51,307 nt of DNA, taken from Coxiellaceae bacterium. GTDB taxonomy: Bacteria; Pseudomonadota; Gammaproteobacteria; Berkiellales; Berkiellaceae. Location: assembly GCA_947478905.1 (NCBI GenBank), contig CANJXG010000006.1, forward strand, positions 1-51,307. The letters are read 5' to 3'. Below the pieces are notes generated by a model that was not told where the DNA came from, did not search any database, and worked only from the letters and a program-made list of their open reading frames with translations. Shown here piece by piece: positions 9,088-20,113 of the stretch; the first letter of the stretch is position 1; every line of letters begins with the position of its first letter. Both the position numbers and the translations under genes were made by a program.

Positions 9088-12000
9088 TTGAGAGATTTAC
9101 TATCCACCATTAGTCGTCATCCATCAAAGAGCCAAGACTTTAGTAACGTAAGGGTTAGGTTGGCATCTCCAGAAGATATACGTGCTTGGTCTTTTGGTGA
9201 AGTTAAAAAGCCTGAAACAGTTAATTATAGAACTTTTAAGCCTGAAAGAGATGGCTTATTTTGTGCTTGTATTTTCGGTCCTATTAAAGATTACGAATGT
9301 TTATGTGGAAAATATAAACGTTTAAAACATCGCGGAGTGATTTGTGAAAAATGTGGCGTTGAAGTCACCTTAGCCAAAGTTCGCCGTGATCGTATGGGGC
9401 ATATTGAGCTTGCATCTCCTGTGGCTCATATTTGGTTTTTAAAATCCTTACCTTCTCGTATTGGGTTATTATTAGATTTAACGCTAAGAGATATTGAACG
9501 GATCCTGTATTTTGAAGCGTATGTTGTCGTTGATCCAGGTATGACCTCTTTGGAAAAAGGTCAAATTTTATCTGAAGAAGCTTATATAGAAGCACAAGAA
9601 CAGCATGGTGATGAATTTGATGCTCGTATGGGCGCTGAAGCAGTAAAGATATTATTATCTGAGCTTGATTTACCAGCAGAAGCCCAAAAACTGCGCGAAG
9701 AAATACCGCTTACTACTTCTGATACGAAGTTGAAAAAGTTCAGCAAACGATTGAAGCTAATCGAAACCTTATTAGAGTCCGGGAATAAACCACAGTGGAT
9801 GATTTTAACGGTATTACCCGTTTTACCGCCAGATTTGAGACCCTTAGTGCCATTAGATGGGGGGCGTTTTGCAACTTCGGATTTAAATGATCTGTATAGA
9901 CGGGTTATTAATAGAAATAACCGTTTGAAACGTCTATTAGATTTAAGTGCTCCGGATATTATTGTACGTAATGAAAAAAGAATGTTACAAGAAGCGGTGG
10001 ATGCGCTTTTGGATAATGGTCGTCGGGGTCGTGCGATTACCGGTTCAAATAAACGTCCTTTAAAATCTTTAGCAGATATGATTAAAGGTAAACAAGGGCG
10101 GTTTAGACAAAATTTATTAGGAAAGCGTGTTGATTATTCAGGTCGTTCCGTTATTGTTGTGGGTCCTACTTTGCGCTTGCATCAATGTGGTCTTCCAAAG
10201 AAAATGGCTTTAGAATTATTTAAACCTTTTATTTTTGGAAAATTAGAATTACAAGGCTTAGCAACGACTATTAAAGCTGCTAAAAAGATGGTTGAGAATG
10301 AAGGCCCAGAAGTATGGGATGTGTTAGAAGAAGTGATTCGTGAACACCCCATATTATTAAACCGTGCACCAACCTTGCATAGATTAGGTATTCAAGCTTT
10401 TGAACCTGTCCTTATTGAAGGTAAAGCGATTCAACTCCATCCTTTAGTGTGTGCTGCTTATAATGCCGACTTTGACGGCGATCAAATGGCAGTCCATATT
10501 CCACTGACTATAGAAGCGCAGCTCGAAGCTCGGGCGCTGATGATGTCAACCAATAATGTGTTATCTCCTGCTAATGGAGAACCTATTATTGTTCCATCTC
10601 AAGATGTGGTTTTAGGCCTTTATTATATGACTCGTGAGCGGATTAATGCTCAAGGGGAAGGATCTATTTTTGCGGATATTGCAGAAGTCCACAGAGCATA
10701 TCAAGCACATGCTGTACATTTACATGCCAAAATCAAAGTGCGTATTCCCACAGGAGATATTATTGATACGACTGTTGGTAGAGCGTTATTGTCTGAAATT
10801 TTACCAGAAGGCTTACCTTTTGAATTGGTTAACTTAACGATGACGAAGAAAGTTATTTCTAAGTTAATCAACCAATGTTACCGTCAAGTTGGCCTTAAAG
10901 AAAGTGTTATTTTGGCTGATCAATTGATGTATACAGGTTTTAAATATGCAACTATTTCAGGAACTTCAGTTGGTATTAACGATTTAGTTATCCCAGATGC
11001 TAAAAATAAAATGGTGGATAGAGCAATAGATGAAGTAAAAGAAATCGAAATGCAATATGCATCAGGGCTTGTGACCAATGGTGAGCGATATAATAAAGTG
11101 ATTGATATTTGGTCGCGTGCCAGTGATCAAGTTGCTAAAGCTATGATGGAAGGCTTATCCTCAGAGAAGACGATAGATGCAAAAGGAAACGAAGTCACGC
11201 AAGAGTCTTTTAATTCTATTTATATGATGGCAGATTCAGGTGCAAGAGGTTCGGCAGCGCAAATCAGACAGCTTGCAGGTATGCGGGGTCTGATGGCAAA
11301 ACCAGATGGTACTATTATTGAAACACCAATTACTGCGAATTTCCGTGAAGGATTGACGGTATTAGAATACTTTATCTCGACTCATGGTGCTCGAAAAGGA
11401 CTAGCAGATACCGCGTTAAAAACAGCTAATTCTGGTTATTTGACACGCCGTTTAGTAGACGTTGCACAAGATGTGGTGATTACCGATTATGATTGTGGTA
11501 CGAGTGAAGGACTCGTCATTATGCCTTTGATTGAAGGGGGGGATGTGGTTGAACCTTTACGCGAGCGTGTACTGGGTCGTGTATTACTTGAGCCTATTGT
11601 AAAGCCAGGGTCGGATGAAATTATTATTGAAAAAGGGATTATGCTAGATGAACATCTGGTTGATCTAATAGAAGAACATTGTATTGATAGCGTGCGTGTA
11701 CGCTCTCCGATTACGTGTGAAGCACATCATGGGGTTTGTATCTTATGTTATGGACGTGATTTAGCTAGAGGACATCTGGTTAATATTGGAGAGGCTGTTG
11801 GGGTTATCGCAGCGCAATCGATTGGTGAACCTGGTACTCAGTTAACGATGCGTACGTTCCATATTGGTGGTGCGGCATCTAGAGCAACTGCTGAAAATAG
11901 CGTTTTAGTGAAATCCAATGGACGCGTCAAACTCAATAATATGAAGGTGCTTCAGAATTCGAGTGGCTTATATGTTGTGGTTTCCAGAGCCGGTGAATTA

Positions 12001-13305
12001 TCTGTTATTGATGAGCATGGTCGTGATCGTGAACGTTATAAATTGCCTTATGGTGCAATTTTAACCGTAAAAGATAGGGAAGTGGTTGCAAGTGGTCAAA
12101 CGGTTGCAACGTGGGATCCTCATACGCATCCTATGATTACAGAAGTTGCGGGTATTGTTCAATTTGTGGACATGGTAGATGGCGTTACGATGCAACGTCA
12201 AACCGATGAGATCACGGGCCTATCCAGTATTATTATTATCGAAGCAAAACAACATCGTAGCGGAACCTCTAAAGAGCTTCGCCCAATGTTGAAATTAGTG
12301 GATGATCAAGGTAATGATTTATGTTTCTCTGGTACAACATTACCAGCATACTATTACTTGTCTGCTAATGTCATTTTAAATATTGAAGATGGCTCAAGAA
12401 TTAATGTAGGGGATGTATTAGCTCGTATTCCACAAGAAACATCTAAAACGCGCGATATTACGGGTGGTTTGCCTCGAGTAGCCGATCTGTTTGAAGGTCG
12501 TAAACCTAAAGAGCCTTCCATATTGGCGGAAAAATCAGGTACGGTTAGTTTTGGAAAAGAAACTAAAGGTAAGCGTCGCTTAATTATTACTCCATCAGAT
12601 GGGGGCGATATTCATGAGGAATTAATTCCAAAATGGCGTCATGTTGGGGTGTTTGAAGGGGAATATGTTGAAAAAGGGGAGATCATTGCCGATGGTGCGC
12701 CAAATCCACATGATATCCTAAGATTGCTAGGGGTAAGTAAACTTGCTAATTATATTGTGAATGAAGTGCAGGATGTGTATCGTTTACAAGGTGTAAAAAT
12801 CAATGATAAACATATTGAAACTATCATTAGACAAATGTTAAGAAAAGTCAACATTACCCATCCTGGTTCAAGTCGATACTTGGCGGGTGAGAATGAAGAA
12901 ATTAATAAGATCCGCAAATATAATAAAGACATGGAAGCGAACCCATCTAATGATGGCAATAATTTCCCAGTCCTATTTGAGCGTATTTTATTGGGTATAA
13001 CCAAAGCTTCATTAGCAACAGAATCCTTTATTTCTGCCGCTTCTTTCCAAGAGACTACTCGAGTCTTAACAGAAGCAGCAGTTGCAGGTAAACGAGATGA
13101 GCTTAGAGGTCTAAAAGAAAATGTGATTGTGGGTCGATTGATTCCTGCAGGAACGGGGTTAGCCTATCATGAAGCACGTCGTAAGCGAAAACTAGGCGAT
13201 GCAGCTGCTCTAGCAGCCCTTGCTAATCGAGGTTCAGTTGCACTGACCGCTCAAGATGTTGAACATGCTTTAAGTGAAGCATTAAATTCTTCTACCGAGC
13301 GCTAG
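9088..13305 (+). CDS. rpoC: DNA-directed RNA polymerase subunit beta'
   Basis: The beta' subunit carries the catalytic magnesium site and binds template DNA. It starts with TTG at 9088 after GCGGAGAGAG, giving 1405 residues that open MRDLLSTI, close to the family start. The N-terminal zinc ribbon uses C71, C73, C86 and C89. The catalytic N-A-D-F-D-G-D places the metal-binding aspartates at 461, 463 and 465. The second zinc site includes the C-x6-C-x2-C run in [11 protein letters not shown]. The trigger-loop region [10 protein letters not shown] and bridge-helix region are intact. The gene ends the beta operon; a strong terminator follows 22 nt after the stop codon. Confidence 0.98.
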   Translation: MRDLLSTISRHPSKSQDFSNVRVRLASPEDIRAWSFGEVKKPETVNYRTFKPERDGLFCACIFGPIKDYECLCGKYKRLKHRGVICEKCGVEVTLAKVRRDRMGHIELASPVAHIWFLKSLPSRIGLLLDLTLRDIERILYFEAYVVVDPGMTSLEKGQILSEEAYIEAQEQHGDEFDARMGAEAVKILLSELDLPAEAQKLREEIPLTTSDTKLKKFSKRLKLIETLLESGNKPQWMILTVLPVLPPDLRPLVPLDGGRFATSDLNDLYRRVINRNNRLKRLLDLSAPDIIVRNEKRMLQEAVDALLDNGRRGRAITGSNKRPLKSLADMIKGKQGRFRQNLLGKRVDYSGRSVIVVGPTLRLHQCGLPKKMALELFKPFIFGKLELQGLATTIKAAKKMVENEGPEVWDVLEEVIREHPILLNRAPTLHRLGIQAFEPVLIEGKAIQLHPLVCAAYNADFDGDQMAVHIPLTIEAQLEARALMMSTNNVLSPANGEPIIVPSQDVVLGLYYMTRERINAQGEGSIFADIAEVHRAYQAHAVHLHAKIKVRIPTGDIIDTTVGRALLSEILPEGLPFELVNLTMTKKVISKLINQCYRQVGLKESVILADQLMYTGFKYATISGTSVGINDLVIPDAKNKMVDRAIDEVKEIEMQYASGLVTNGERYNKVIDIWSRASDQVAKAMMEGLSSEKTIDAKGNEVTQESFNSIYMMADSGARGSAAQIRQLAGMRGLMAKPDGTIIETPITANFREGLTVLEYFISTHGARKGLADTALKTANSGYLTRRLVDVAQDVVITDYDCGTSEGLVIMPLIEGGDVVEPLRERVLGRVLLEPIVKPGSDEIIIEKGIMLDEHLVDLIEEHCIDSVRVRSPITCEAHHGVCILCYGRDLARGHLVNIGEAVGVIAAQSIGEPGTQLTMRTFHIGGAASRATAENSVLVKSNGRVKLNNMKVLQNSSGLYVVVSRAGELSVIDEHGRDRERYKLPYGAILTVKDREVVASGQTVATWDPHTHPMITEVAGIVQFVDMVDGVTMQRQTDEITGLSSIIIIEAKQHRSGTSKELRPMLKLVDDQGNDLCFSGTTLPAYYYLSANVILNIEDGSRINVGDVLARIPQETSKTRDITGGLPRVADLFEGRKPKEPSILAEKSGTVSFGKETKGKRRLIITPSDGGDIHEELIPKWRHVGVFEGEYVEKGEIIADGAPNPHDILRLLGVSKLANYIVNEVQDVYRLQGVKINDKHIETIIRQMLRKVNITHPGSSRYLAGENEEINKIRKYNKDMEANPSNDGNNFPVLFERILLGITKASLATESFISAASFQETTRVLTEAAVAGKRDELRGLKENVIVGRLIPAGTGLAYHEARRKRKLGDAAALAALANRGSVALTAQDVEHALSEALNSSTER

Positions 13306-13327
13306 TGTGTTACTAAAACTCAAAAAT

Positions 13328-13355
13328 AAAAAAGCCGGCTTATGTCGGCTTTTTT
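13328..13355 (+). terminator. Rho-independent terminator after rpoC
   Basis: A 12-bp stem (13328-13339 with 13344-13355, core AAAGCCGGC/GTCGGCTTT including one G-T pair) has a 4-nt loop. The run of A on the 5' side and T on the 3' side make it effective in both directions. It closes the rplKAJL-rpoBC transcription unit. Confidence 0.9.
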
Positions 13356-13364
13356 ATGAAAAGT

Positions 13365-13419
13365 TGCTTTACCCCTCCAAATTGTCTATCATAAAGGATG
13401 TAAATTGGAGGGATAAAGC
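13365..13419 (+). promoter_or_regulatory. Inverted repeat and candidate promoter ahead of ATPase gene
   Basis: An 18-nt imperfect inverted repeat (16 of 18 positions pair) has arms at 13366-13383 and 13402-13419. The right arm contains the ribosome-binding site TTGGAGGG and abuts the ATG. Between and across the arms lies a possible promoter, TTGCTT (13365-13370), 16 nt, TATCAT (13387-13392). Depending on the true start of transcription, the repeat is either a DNA operator or an RNA hairpin hiding the ribosome-binding site. Confidence 0.5.
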
Positions 13420-14649
13420 ATGTATCTGCATAGAAACTGTACAGATTTAGCGCAACGTTATTTAAAAAATTTTCCCGTATTATGTCTTTTGGGGCCTCGC
13501 CAGGTAGGTAAGACGGCTTTTGCAAAAAACCTTCGAAAAGATTGGAAATATTTTGATTTAGAACAGCCCTCTGATTTGGCTCTTATTGCGAGCTCACCTG
13601 AACTTTTTTTTGAACAATATTCTACAGATATTGTGATTGATGAAGCGCAAGAATACCCTCAACTGTTTAAAGTGTTACGGGGCGTTATTGATGCCAATAG
13701 AGGGCAAAAAGGTCGTTTTATTTTGACAGGCTCTAGTAGCCCCGACATCACAGCACATCTATCTGATTCTCTAGCAGGTAGAGTGGGTATTATTCCGATG
13801 GGAGGGTTAAAAGCGAATGAATTGTATCAGACCGCGTTGAGTGATTTTTATACTCTTTTTTTTGAGTCACACACCAAAAAAACTATTATATTAACGCCTC
13901 CCCATCTCAGTAATGCGCAAATGCGTCACTGTTGGCTCTATGGAGGGTATCCTGAGCCCTTATTATCAAATGATAATATAATGTATCAGGATTGGATGAA
14001 AAATTATTATGCAACGTATATTAACAGAGACATCTCTACTTTATTTCCCAAATTAAATAAAATTGCTTATCAACGATTCTTGAGTATTCTATCGTCCCTA
14101 TCGGGTACTATTATTAATAAAGCTGACTTATCTAGAAGTCTTGAAATTACAGAAAAATCTATTAATGAATATTTGCAAATAGCTCAGCAAACTTTTTTAT
14201 GGCGCAATATTGAGCATGATGCATTTTCTAAAATAAAATCATTGGTTAAACGACCTAAAGGGTATATGATAGATAGTGGTTTATTACATTATTTGCAAAA
14301 AATAACGAATTATGAGCAATTATTACAGCACCCACAATCAGGTCATTCTTTTGAGAGCTTTATTATTGAGGAAATTATTAAAGGAATTCAGGCGCGAGGT
14401 ATGGGTAATGTAGATTTTCAATATTATCGAACTGCAAAAGGTGCAGAAATTGATTTGATAGTAAAAACGCCCTTTGCGCATGTACCGATTGAAATTAAAA
14501 TGGGCAAAACAGTTGCTTTAAAACAGTTAGCAGCGCTTACTAAATATATTGAAGATAATGAATTGCCTTTTGGATTATTAATTAATCAATGTGATCATAT
14601 TTTTTGGTTAACAGAACGTATTTTGCAAGTTCCTATTTCTATTTTGTAA
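13420..14649 (+). CDS. AAA ATPase with DUF4143-type C-terminal region
   Basis: A 409-residue protein of the bacterial AAA_14/DUF4143 family, a widespread group of predicted ATPases whose biological role is mostly unproven. The Walker A motif GPRQVGKT is at residues 25-32, Walker B I-V-I-D-E-A at 71-76 (D74, E75), and a sensor-like LTGSSS follows at about 105. The C-terminal part carries a PD-(D/E)XK-like arrangement: E343-x-D345, then E358-I-K360. The ATG at 13420 follows TTGGAGGG. The gene stands alone between the rpoC terminator and the rpsL promoter, an insertion into an otherwise conserved housekeeping block. A second family member lies at 39240-40391. Function is not assignable beyond ATPase with a possible nuclease fold. 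Confidence 0.85.
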   Translation: MYLHRNCTDLAQRYLKNFPVLCLLGPRQVGKTAFAKNLRKDWKYFDLEQPSDLALIASSPELFFEQYSTDIVIDEAQEYPQLFKVLRGVIDANRGQKGRFILTGSSSPDITAHLSDSLAGRVGIIPMGGLKANELYQTALSDFYTLFFESHTKKTIILTPPHLSNAQMRHCWLYGGYPEPLLSNDNIMYQDWMKNYYATYINRDISTLFPKLNKIAYQRFLSILSSLSGTIINKADLSRSLEITEKSINEYLQIAQQTFLWRNIEHDAFSKIKSLVKRPKGYMIDSGLLHYLQKITNYEQLLQHPQSGHSFESFIIEEIIKGIQARGMGNVDFQYYRTAKGAEIDLIVKTPFAHVPIEIKMGKTVALKQLAALTKYIEDNELPFGLLINQCDHIFWLTERILQVPISIL

Positions 14650-14667
14650 TGCATTTGAGTGGTTTGG

Positions 14668-14886
14668 CTATTTGTCATCGATTAAGTGAAAGAGATAAAA
14701 AAACCGATGAATTACTGGTGCAAAAACAATCGCAATAGTGACTAAAAAGAGCGTTCCACTAAATAGGGCGTAACATCCAGAAAATATTTTGCCACCTTGT
14801 GTTTGCAAAGTATTTACAGGGCCCATACCTGATAAAATCATAGAAGCATTCAAAAAAGCATCTGTCCAGGGCATTTTTTCAAAGTA
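14668..14886 (-). pseudogene. C-terminal fragment of a small ion-channel-like membrane protein
   Basis: The - strand encodes about 72 residues ending in a normal stop. They resemble the C-terminal two thirds of a small conserved gammaproteobacterial membrane protein often annotated as a two-pore-domain potassium-channel-like protein: W-x-D-A-F-L-N-A-S-M-I-L-S-G-M-G-P-V, then a hydrophobic helix and A-P-V-I-H-R-F. The family normally has an N-terminal membrane helix before the Y-F-E-x-M-P-W segment; here an in-frame TAA at 14887-14889 precedes that segment and no matching helix is visible upstream. I read it as a decayed remnant, though a short protein from the ATG at 14874 (68 residues) is possible. 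Confidence 0.5.
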
Positions 14887-15227
14887 TTAACTTATTCGAT
14901 TAACTGACTTTTTTATCAGTCCTGAAAAAGTGAGTGCTGTAAACGCTTACAGGACTCGTTATAGAATGATAGGGGTACAGATTTCTATTATTTTGAGTAT
15001 ATATATAATGTAGCAAATTGTCGTTTAGGTGTGCACTTTAATTTTGTAAACTTTTTAAAGTTAGTTAATTTTGTTGATTTAAAGTTTTTTAACACTTTAA
15101 TTTATTTATTTAGTGTTTTTTTATAAAACATAGTATATAATCTCCTTTCAATTGGGTAAATCAACCTATTTTAAATCGAGCTACATAGCTAATATTGCGG
15201 TAGTTCTACAGAATTCTTGGATTATGC
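14887..15227. other. AT-rich intergenic region without a gene
   Basis: No convincing reading frame is present. An inverted repeat AGTCCTG (14918-14924) and CAGGACT (14950-14956) encloses a second partial palindrome. A TATAAT at 15136-15141 could be a -10 element but has no good -35 partner. The region separates the ATPase/channel-fragment insertion from the rpsL promoter. Confidence 0.5.
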
Positions 15228-15256
15228 TTGACATAATTCTTGAAAAAAATTAGAAT
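15228..15256 (+). promoter_or_regulatory. Sigma-70 promoter of the rpsL-rpsG-fusA operon
   Basis: A perfect -35 element TTGACA (15228-15233), a 17-nt spacer and TAGAAT (15251-15256) lie 87 nt before the rpsL ATG. It is the best consensus promoter seen in the window and the obvious start of the str operon, possibly reading through into the S10 operon since fusA and rpsJ are only 31 nt apart. Confidence 0.85.
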
Positions 15257-15343
15257 TTCACGAAATCAAATATTTTCTGAAGTTCCTAATTTTTTTCGTT
15301 TTATTTTATAGACTTTGAACTCGTATGGAGTGTTTATCTAGCA

Positions 15344-15724
15344 ATGGCAACAGTGAATCAATTAGTTCGTAAAGGACGTAAAGCGATTGTTCGTAAGTCA
15401 AAATGTCCTGCATTAATGACTTGTCCTGCACGTCGGGGTGTTTGTACGCGGGTTTATACCGTAACGCCAAAAAAACCAAACTCTGCACTTCGTAAAGTAT
15501 GCCGGGTCAAATTGACAAACGGATATGAAGTAACAGCATATATTGGTGGTGAAGGCCATAATTTGCAAGAGCACTCGATTGTATTAGTTCGAGGCGGTCG
15601 TGTTCCTGATTTACCAGGTGTTCGTTATCATGTGGTTCGTGGTAGTTTGGATGCTTCAGGGGTTGCTAAACGTCGCCAAAGTCGTTCTAAGTACGGTGCT
15701 AAACGTCCAAAAACTGCAGCTTAA
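15344..15724 (+). CDS. rpsL: 30S ribosomal protein S12
   Basis: S12 lies at the decoding centre and governs accuracy; it is the classic streptomycin target protein. The 126-residue protein matches the family over its whole length. The [10 protein letters not shown] loop with K43 is normal. In the second decoding loop the family has R-V-K-D-L-P-G-V-R-Y; here residue 88 is Pro (codon CCT at 15605-15607) instead of Lys, giving R-V-P-D-L-P-G. The adjacent Asp89, the usual methylthiolation site, is kept. It is the first gene of the str operon, with rpsG 26 nt downstream. Confidence 0.98.
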   Translation: MATVNQLVRKGRKAIVRKSKCPALMTCPARRGVCTRVYTVTPKKPNSALRKVCRVKLTNGYEVTAYIGGEGHNLQEHSIVLVRGGRVPDLPGVRYHVVRGSLDASGVAKRRQSRSKYGAKRPKTAA

Positions 15725-15732
15725 TAAATTAA

Positions 15733-16248
<516 letters not shown>

Positions 16249-16280
16249 TTAATTTTTAATTTTAGGATAGGAGTCACCTT

Positions 16281-18389
16281 GTGGCAACACGTAAAACACC
16301 ATTAAAGCAAGTTCGTAATATCGGCATTATGGCCCATATTGATGCAGGTAAAACTACTACTACAGAGCGGGTGTTGTTTTATACTGGTGTGTCTCACAAA
16401 ATAGGTGAAGTTCATGATGGCGCGGCTATTATGGATTGGATGGAACAAGAACAAGAAAGAGGAATTACCATTACTTCGGCTGCTACTACTACGCATTGGA
16501 GCGGAATGGATAAGCAGTTTCCTGCTCATAATATTAATATTATTGATACTCCGGGACACGTTGATTTTACTATTGAAGTAGAGCGTTCTTTACGCGTGTT
16601 AGACGGTGCTTGTGCTTTATTTTGTGCGGTAGGCGGGGTAGAGCCTCAATCTGAAACAGTTTGGCGTCAAGCTAATAAATATCGTGTGCCTCGTGTTGGG
16701 TTCGTTAATAAAATGGACAGAGCGGGTGCAAATTTCTTGCGTGTTATAGGTCAAATTCGTCAACGTTTAGGCGCAAATCCGGTTCCTTTGCAACTGCCAA
16801 TTGGTGCTGAAGACAAATTTGAAGGTGTGGTTGATCTTATTACCATGAGAGCGATTTATTGGGATGATTCAACTCAAGGAATGAGTTATGTAGCCAAAGA
16901 TATTCCAGAAGGAATGCAAGCAGAATGTGAAAAATGGCGTGAATCTATGCTAGAAGCGGCAGCTGAATCATCTGAAGAAATGATGGAAAAATATTTGGAA
17001 GGAACCGCATTTTCAGTAGATGAAATTCGTCAAGCTATTCGTGTAAGAACACTTGCAAATGAAATTATTCCTGTTTTATGTGGATCCGCTTTTAAAAATA
17101 AAGGCGTTCAAGCTTTATTAGATGCAGTGATTTATTATTTGCCATCGCCAGAAGATATTCCACCTATGGTGGGTACTTCTAGTATGGATACAGACGATGA
17201 AGTTTCTAGAGCCCCAAGGGACGATGAGCCTTTTTCAGCTTTAGCGTTTAAAATTATGAACGATCCATTCGTAGGTACCCTTACTTTCTTTAGAGTGTAT
17301 TCTGGTAAATTAGAAGCCGGTGCAACCGTTTTAAATGCGACAAAAGATGGTAAAAAAGAACGTTTTGGCCGTATTTTAAGAATGCATGCCAATGAAAGAG
17401 AAGAAATAAAAGAAGTTTTTACAGGCGATATTGCTGCAGTAGTAGGGTTAAAAGAAACCACTACAGGTGATACTTTATGTGATATGAAGCAGCCTATTGT
17501 TCTAGAACGTATGATATTTCCAGAACCTGTTATTTCCGTAGCTATTGAGCCAAAAACAAAGGTTGACCAAGAAAAAATGAGTCTTGGTTTAGGAAGATTA
17601 GCAAAAGAAGATCCTTCTTTTAAAGTTTTTACGGATCAAGAGTCAGGCCAAACCATTATTTCTGGTATGGGCGAGTTACATTTGGATGTTTTGGTTGATC
17701 GTCTTAAACGTGAATTTGGGGTATCGGCTAATGTTGGAAATCCACAAGTTGCTTATCGCGAAACGATTACAAAATCGGTAGAACAAGAAGGTAAGTATGT
17801 TCGTCAAACCGGTGGTAAAGGTCAGTATGGGCATGTATGGCTTAGAATTGAGCCTAATGAAGCTGGTGCTGGTTATATGTTTTTTGATGAAATTAAAGGT
17901 GGGGTTGTACCAAAAGATTTTATCCCAGCTATTAATAAAGGGGTTCAAGAACAAGTTCAAAATGGTGTTTTGGCTGGATATCCTGTTGTCGATGTGAAAG
18001 TAACGTTATTTGACGGTTCATATCATGATGTCGATTCTAATGAAAATGCGTTTAAGAGCGCTGCTAGAATTGGTTTTAAAGCAGGGGCTTTAAAAGCAGG
18101 TGCAAAATTATTAGAGCCTATTATGGCTGTTGAAGTTGTGACTCCAGAAGAATATATGGGTGATGTGGTTGGTGATTTAAACAGACGTCGCGGTATTATG
18201 TTAGGCATGGAAGATGGTCCATCTGGCAAAGAGATTAAGGCGGAAGTTCCATTATCAGAAATGTTTGGTTATGCAACAGTTGTGAGATCAATGACGCAAG
18301 GCCGTGCAACTTACAGCATGGAATTTAAGAAATATGCTGAAGCTCCTAATCATATTGCAGAAAAAGTTATAACTGATCGAACAAAGTAA
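16281..18389 (+). CDS. fusA: Elongation factor G
   Basis: EF-G is the GTPase that drives translocation of tRNA and mRNA and, with RRF, ribosome recycling. The protein starts at GTG 16281, preceded by ATAGGAGT, and has 702 residues, the usual size. The G domain shows [12 protein letters not shown] (about residues 18-29), the [10 protein letters not shown] switch I, D-T-P-G-H-V-D-F switch II and N-K-M-D-R. Domain IV, with the Y-G-H-V-W segment and G-Y-P-V-V-D-V-K, and domain V are complete. In many relatives tufA follows; here the next gene is rpsJ after 31 nt, so the str and S10 operons are directly joined. Confidence 0.98.
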   Translation: MATRKTPLKQVRNIGIMAHIDAGKTTTTERVLFYTGVSHKIGEVHDGAAIMDWMEQEQERGITITSAATTTHWSGMDKQFPAHNINIIDTPGHVDFTIEVERSLRVLDGACALFCAVGGVEPQSETVWRQANKYRVPRVGFVNKMDRAGANFLRVIGQIRQRLGANPVPLQLPIGAEDKFEGVVDLITMRAIYWDDSTQGMSYVAKDIPEGMQAECEKWRESMLEAAAESSEEMMEKYLEGTAFSVDEIRQAIRVRTLANEIIPVLCGSAFKNKGVQALLDAVIYYLPSPEDIPPMVGTSSMDTDDEVSRAPRDDEPFSALAFKIMNDPFVGTLTFFRVYSGKLEAGATVLNATKDGKKERFGRILRMHANEREEIKEVFTGDIAAVVGLKETTTGDTLCDMKQPIVLERMIFPEPVISVAIEPKTKVDQEKMSLGLGRLAKEDPSFKVFTDQESGQTIISGMGELHLDVLVDRLKREFGVSANVGNPQVAYRETITKSVEQEGKYVRQTGGKGQYGHVWLRIEPNEAGAGYMFFDEIKGGVVPKDFIPAINKGVQEQVQNGVLAGYPVVDVKVTLFDGSYHDVDSNENAFKSAARIGFKAGALKAGAKLLEPIMAVEVVTPEEYMGDVVGDLNRRRGIMLGMEDGPSGKEIKAEVPLSEMFGYATVVRSMTQGRATYSMEFKKYAEAPNHIAEKVITDRTK

Positions 18390-18420
18390 TTACATAAAGA
18401 GGATTGGGATCGTATAGATT

Positions 18421-18780
18421 ATGAGCACAAGTACTAGTATCAAAAAAAGTCAAGTATTGCCACTTGCAAAAAAAAATCAAACCATACGCATTCGTTTGCA
18501 GTCATTTGATCATCGTGCCATTGCCAGAGCAACACAAGAGATTGTTGACACTGCAAAACGTACAGGTGCGCAAATAAGAGGACCGGTTTCTTTGCCTACC
18601 AGCATAGAGCGTCTTACTATTTTGATTTCTCCTCACATTGATAGTGATGCTCGGGATCAATACGAAATTCGTACACATAAGAGATTAATTATTATTGCAG
18701 AGCCTACGGATAAAACAGTAGATGCATTAATGAAATTAGAGTTGGCAGCTGGTGTCGATGTTCAAATTGCAGTCAGTTGA
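18421..18780 (+). CDS. rpsJ: 30S ribosomal protein S10 / NusE
   Basis: S10 is a head protein of the 30S subunit and, as NusE, binds NusB at boxA and the NusG KOW domain in antitermination. The protein is 119 residues because of an N-terminal extension of about 16 residues before the standard start equivalent ([14 protein letters not shown]). No closer ATG exists downstream, so the extension is probably real. The C-terminal R-T-H-K-R-L-I-I-I segment is normal. It opens the S10 operon; no long S10 leader is present because fusA ends only 31 nt upstream. Confidence 0.95.
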   Translation: MSTSTSIKKSQVLPLAKKNQTIRIRLQSFDHRAIARATQEIVDTAKRTGAQIRGPVSLPTSIERLTILISPHIDSDARDQYEIRTHKRLIIIAEPTDKTVDALMKLELAAGVDVQIAVS

Positions 18781-18812
18781 GCCTTGTTTAGGCTTTTTTA
18801 GGGGTATAAAAA

Positions 18813-19478
18813 ATGTTAAGTGCTAGATTAATTGGTCGAAAGTTGGGAATGACCAGAGTTTTTACGCCATCAGGCGAATCCATTGGTGTAACAGTTATAG
18901 AATTATCACCTATTGTGATTACAGATATTAAAACCAAAGAGCGTCATGGCTATAATGCTTATCAGGTTACCACTGGTTCTCGTAAAGCGAGTCGAGTGAA
19001 TAAGCCGATGACTGGCATTTATAAAAAAGCAGGGATTGAAGCCGGCAGAGGACTTTGGGAATTTAGATTAGAAGATGATGAGTCTATTGACTTTAAAGTG
19101 GGCCATGTTTTTACATTAGATCAATTTACTGTAGGTCAATTGATTGATGTTGTAGGAACGGGAATTGGTCATGGTTTTACTGGTACAGTAGTCCGTTGGA
19201 ACTTCCGTACGCAAGATAATTCACATGGTAACTCTCGTTCGCATCGTGTACCGGGTTCTATTGGTCAAAACCAAACCCCAGGTCGCGTATTTAAAGGTAA
19301 AAAGATGGCAGGTCGTATGGGCGGTCATAGAGTAACAGTACAAAATCTTGAAATAGTCAGAGTTGATTCTGAACGTAACGTAGTGCTTATTAAAGGTGCA
19401 GTTCCTGGTTGCCCTGGTGGTGATATCATCATTAGATCAGCTGTTAAGTCAAGATCAAAACAAGAAGCAACGGCCTAA
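18813..19478 (+). CDS. rplC: 50S ribosomal protein L3
   Basis: L3 is an early 50S assembly protein that reaches into the peptidyl-transferase region. The 221-residue product has the N-terminal [10 protein letters not shown] and the conserved central loop with [36 protein letters not shown]. The glutamine in G-Q-N-Q-T-P, methylated in E. coli, is present. It lies 32 nt after rpsJ. Confidence 0.97.
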   Translation: MLSARLIGRKLGMTRVFTPSGESIGVTVIELSPIVITDIKTKERHGYNAYQVTTGSRKASRVNKPMTGIYKKAGIEAGRGLWEFRLEDDESIDFKVGHVFTLDQFTVGQLIDVVGTGIGHGFTGTVVRWNFRTQDNSHGNSRSHRVPGSIGQNQTPGRVFKGKKMAGRMGGHRVTVQNLEIVRVDSERNVVLIKGAVPGCPGGDIIIRSAVKSRSKQEATA

Positions 19479-19492
19479 GGGGGGTATGATTG

Positions 19493-20113
19493 ATGGAATT
19501 ACCTATTACAATACCCGGCGGCGGGATAAATAATAAAATAAATGTGTCTGAAGTATTATTCGGAAGACAGTTTAATGAAGATTTAGTGCAGCAAATTGTG
19601 GTCGCACAATTGTCTTCACAACGTCAGGGTACAAAAAAACAAAAAACCAGAGCTGAAGTATCTGGTAGTACACGCAAGCCGTGGAAGCAAAAAGGAACCG
19701 GGCGTGCGCGAGCAGGTCAAATCCGTAGCCCATTATGGCGCTCCGGTGGGTGTACTTTTGCAGCAAGAACGGACCAAAACCATAAACAAAAAATAAATAA
19801 AAAGATGTATCGTGCTGCAATGCAGTCGATATTATCAGAATTGGCTCGTCAAAATCGTTTAATTATTGTTGATGATTTTACGATTGAAGGTCCAAAAACT
19901 AAATTTTTGGTTAAAAAATTGAGTGATTACGGTTTAGATAATGTTTTAATTGTTGAAGCTAAAATGACAGAAAATTTATATTTAGCTTCTCGTAATTTAC
20001 CGAAAATTTTGGTTAAAGAAGTCGGTGGTGTTGATCCTGTAAAATTATTAAAATTTGATAGAGTTTTAATAACAGTGGATGCTCTAAGAAAATTTGAGGA
20101 GGCTTTAGGATGA
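19493..20113 (+). CDS. rplD: 50S ribosomal protein L4
   Basis: L4 lines the peptide exit tunnel and, in E. coli, also represses the S10 operon. The ATG at 19493 follows AAGGGGGG at the best spacing and gives 206 residues; a TTG directly before it is in frame but poorer. The tunnel-lobe signature [14 protein letters not shown] is intact, including the lysine whose change gives erythromycin resistance in E. coli. The gene overlaps rplW by 4 nt. Confidence 0.95.
   Translation: MELPITIPGGGINNKINVSEVLFGRQFNEDLVQQIVVAQLSSQRQGTKKQKTRAEVSGSTRKPWKQKGTGRARAGQIRSPLWRSGGCTFAARTDQNHKQKINKKMYRAAMQSILSELARQNRLIIVDDFTIEGPKTKFLVKKLSDYGLDNVLIVEAKMTENLYLASRNLPKILVKEVGGVDPVKLLKFDRVLITVDALRKFEEALG

Noticed and set aside
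14918-14956. Insertion-sequence end from the AGTCCTG/CAGGACT inverted repeat
   Set aside because: The arms are only 7 bp and 25 bp apart with no transposase nearby; a chance palindrome or small hairpin is as likely.
15113-15141. Second promoter upstream of rpsL using TATAAT at 15136
   Set aside because: No acceptable -35 element at 16-18 nt; the TTGACA/TAGAAT pair downstream is far better.
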